Both the position numbers and the translations under genes were made by a program. From Ruminococcaceae bacterium UBA7067 (GTDB lineage: Bacteria; Bacillota; Clostridia; Oscillospirales; Acutalibacteraceae): a DNA stretch of 23,533 bases. Numbering within the stretch: the stretch's first letter is position 1; each line of letters opens with the position of its first letter. The stretch is taken from positions 1 to 23,533 of the forward strand of contig DKZT01000069.1 of the NCBI GenBank assembly GCA_002493755.1, given 5' to 3'. Below the pieces are notes generated by a model that saw only the letters and a program-made list of their open reading frames with translations, ran no database searches and was not told where the DNA came from. This document shows, one piece after another, positions 23,420 to 23,533 of this stretch.

Positions 23420-23533
23420 ACACAAGTAACCACTGAATAAATCACGCTTAAAAGCTGTTTGCGCATCTTGCCCCCATATTTTCCGCCAGCTTGCCCAAAA
23501 AATCCTCGTAATGCGACAGCATTACTGCGGTTT
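23420..23533. repeat. Repeat-like segment at the right edge of the window
   Basis: This stretch upstream of addB contains the 18-base motif shared with 14256-14273 and a perfect 7-bp hairpin, GTAATGC (23508-23514) with GCATTAC (23519-23525). On the minus strand one frame is open from the window edge through about 50 codons and reads VALRGFFGQAGGKYGG in part, with no start codon or ribosome-binding site in the window. I judge it more likely a dispersed intergenic repeat than a gene, but the segment is cut by the window end. Confidence 0.4.

Overview
The window looks like chromosomal DNA of a low-to-mid-GC Gram-positive anaerobe of the class Clostridia, plausibly a Ruminococcus/Oscillospiraceae relative. 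The grounds are strong AGGAGG-type ribosome-binding sites, consensus TTGACA-17-TATAAT promoters, an AddAB rather than RecBCD recombination nuclease, an adenine deaminase of the Firmicute type, a LytTR-DUF3021 pair, and two metalloriboswitches that control P-type ATPases. The taxonomic placement is inference; no rRNA marker is present.

Layout. (1) Positions 1-7335 read on the minus strand. They hold a dispersed-repeat-like intergenic element (1-180), a YjbR/MmcQ-family protein, a short-chain dehydrogenase, a PAP2 phosphatase whose start overlaps the end of an unrecognised internally duplicated protein, a P-type cation ATPase preceded by a NiCo (czcD-type) riboswitch, and a protein with three S1 domains. 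(2) Positions 7549-14747 read on the plus strand. They hold a lipoprotein cyclophilin followed by thioredoxin, a second P-type ATPase preceded by a yybP-ykoY (Mn2+) riboswitch, an RlmA-like rRNA methyltransferase closely followed by an FkbM-family methyltransferase, and a LytTR DNA-binding protein with its DUF3021 membrane partner. (3) Positions 14783-23303 read on the minus strand as one tightly packed operon, addB-addA-ade, convergent with the LytTR pair across a strong terminator hairpin. The last 230 bases carry the addB promoter and a stretch that resembles a dispersed repeat.

The most informative part is 3632-11712. Two paralogous P-type ATPases lie about 3 kb apart, start to start. Each has its own near-consensus promoter and its own transcription-terminating metal riboswitch, of two different classes. 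The ATPase under the yybP-ykoY element keeps the Ca2+/Mn2+-type residues in TM4, TM5 and TM6. The ATPase under the NiCo element has replaced them, including a histidine in TM5 and a glutamate in TM6, which fits export of a transition metal such as Fe2+, Co2+ or Ni2+. The locus therefore reads as a two-channel divalent-metal efflux island. The riboswitch classes are known; the pairing and the altered transport site are the parts worth following up.

Other points of interest are the 73%-identical internal duplication in the unknown protein at 2031-3350, a 20-bp perfect palindrome over the -10 box of the RlmA-like gene, a duplicated Shine-Dalgarno segment before the YjbR gene, and an 18-base motif found once between lytTR and the DUF3021 gene and again in the right-end repeat.
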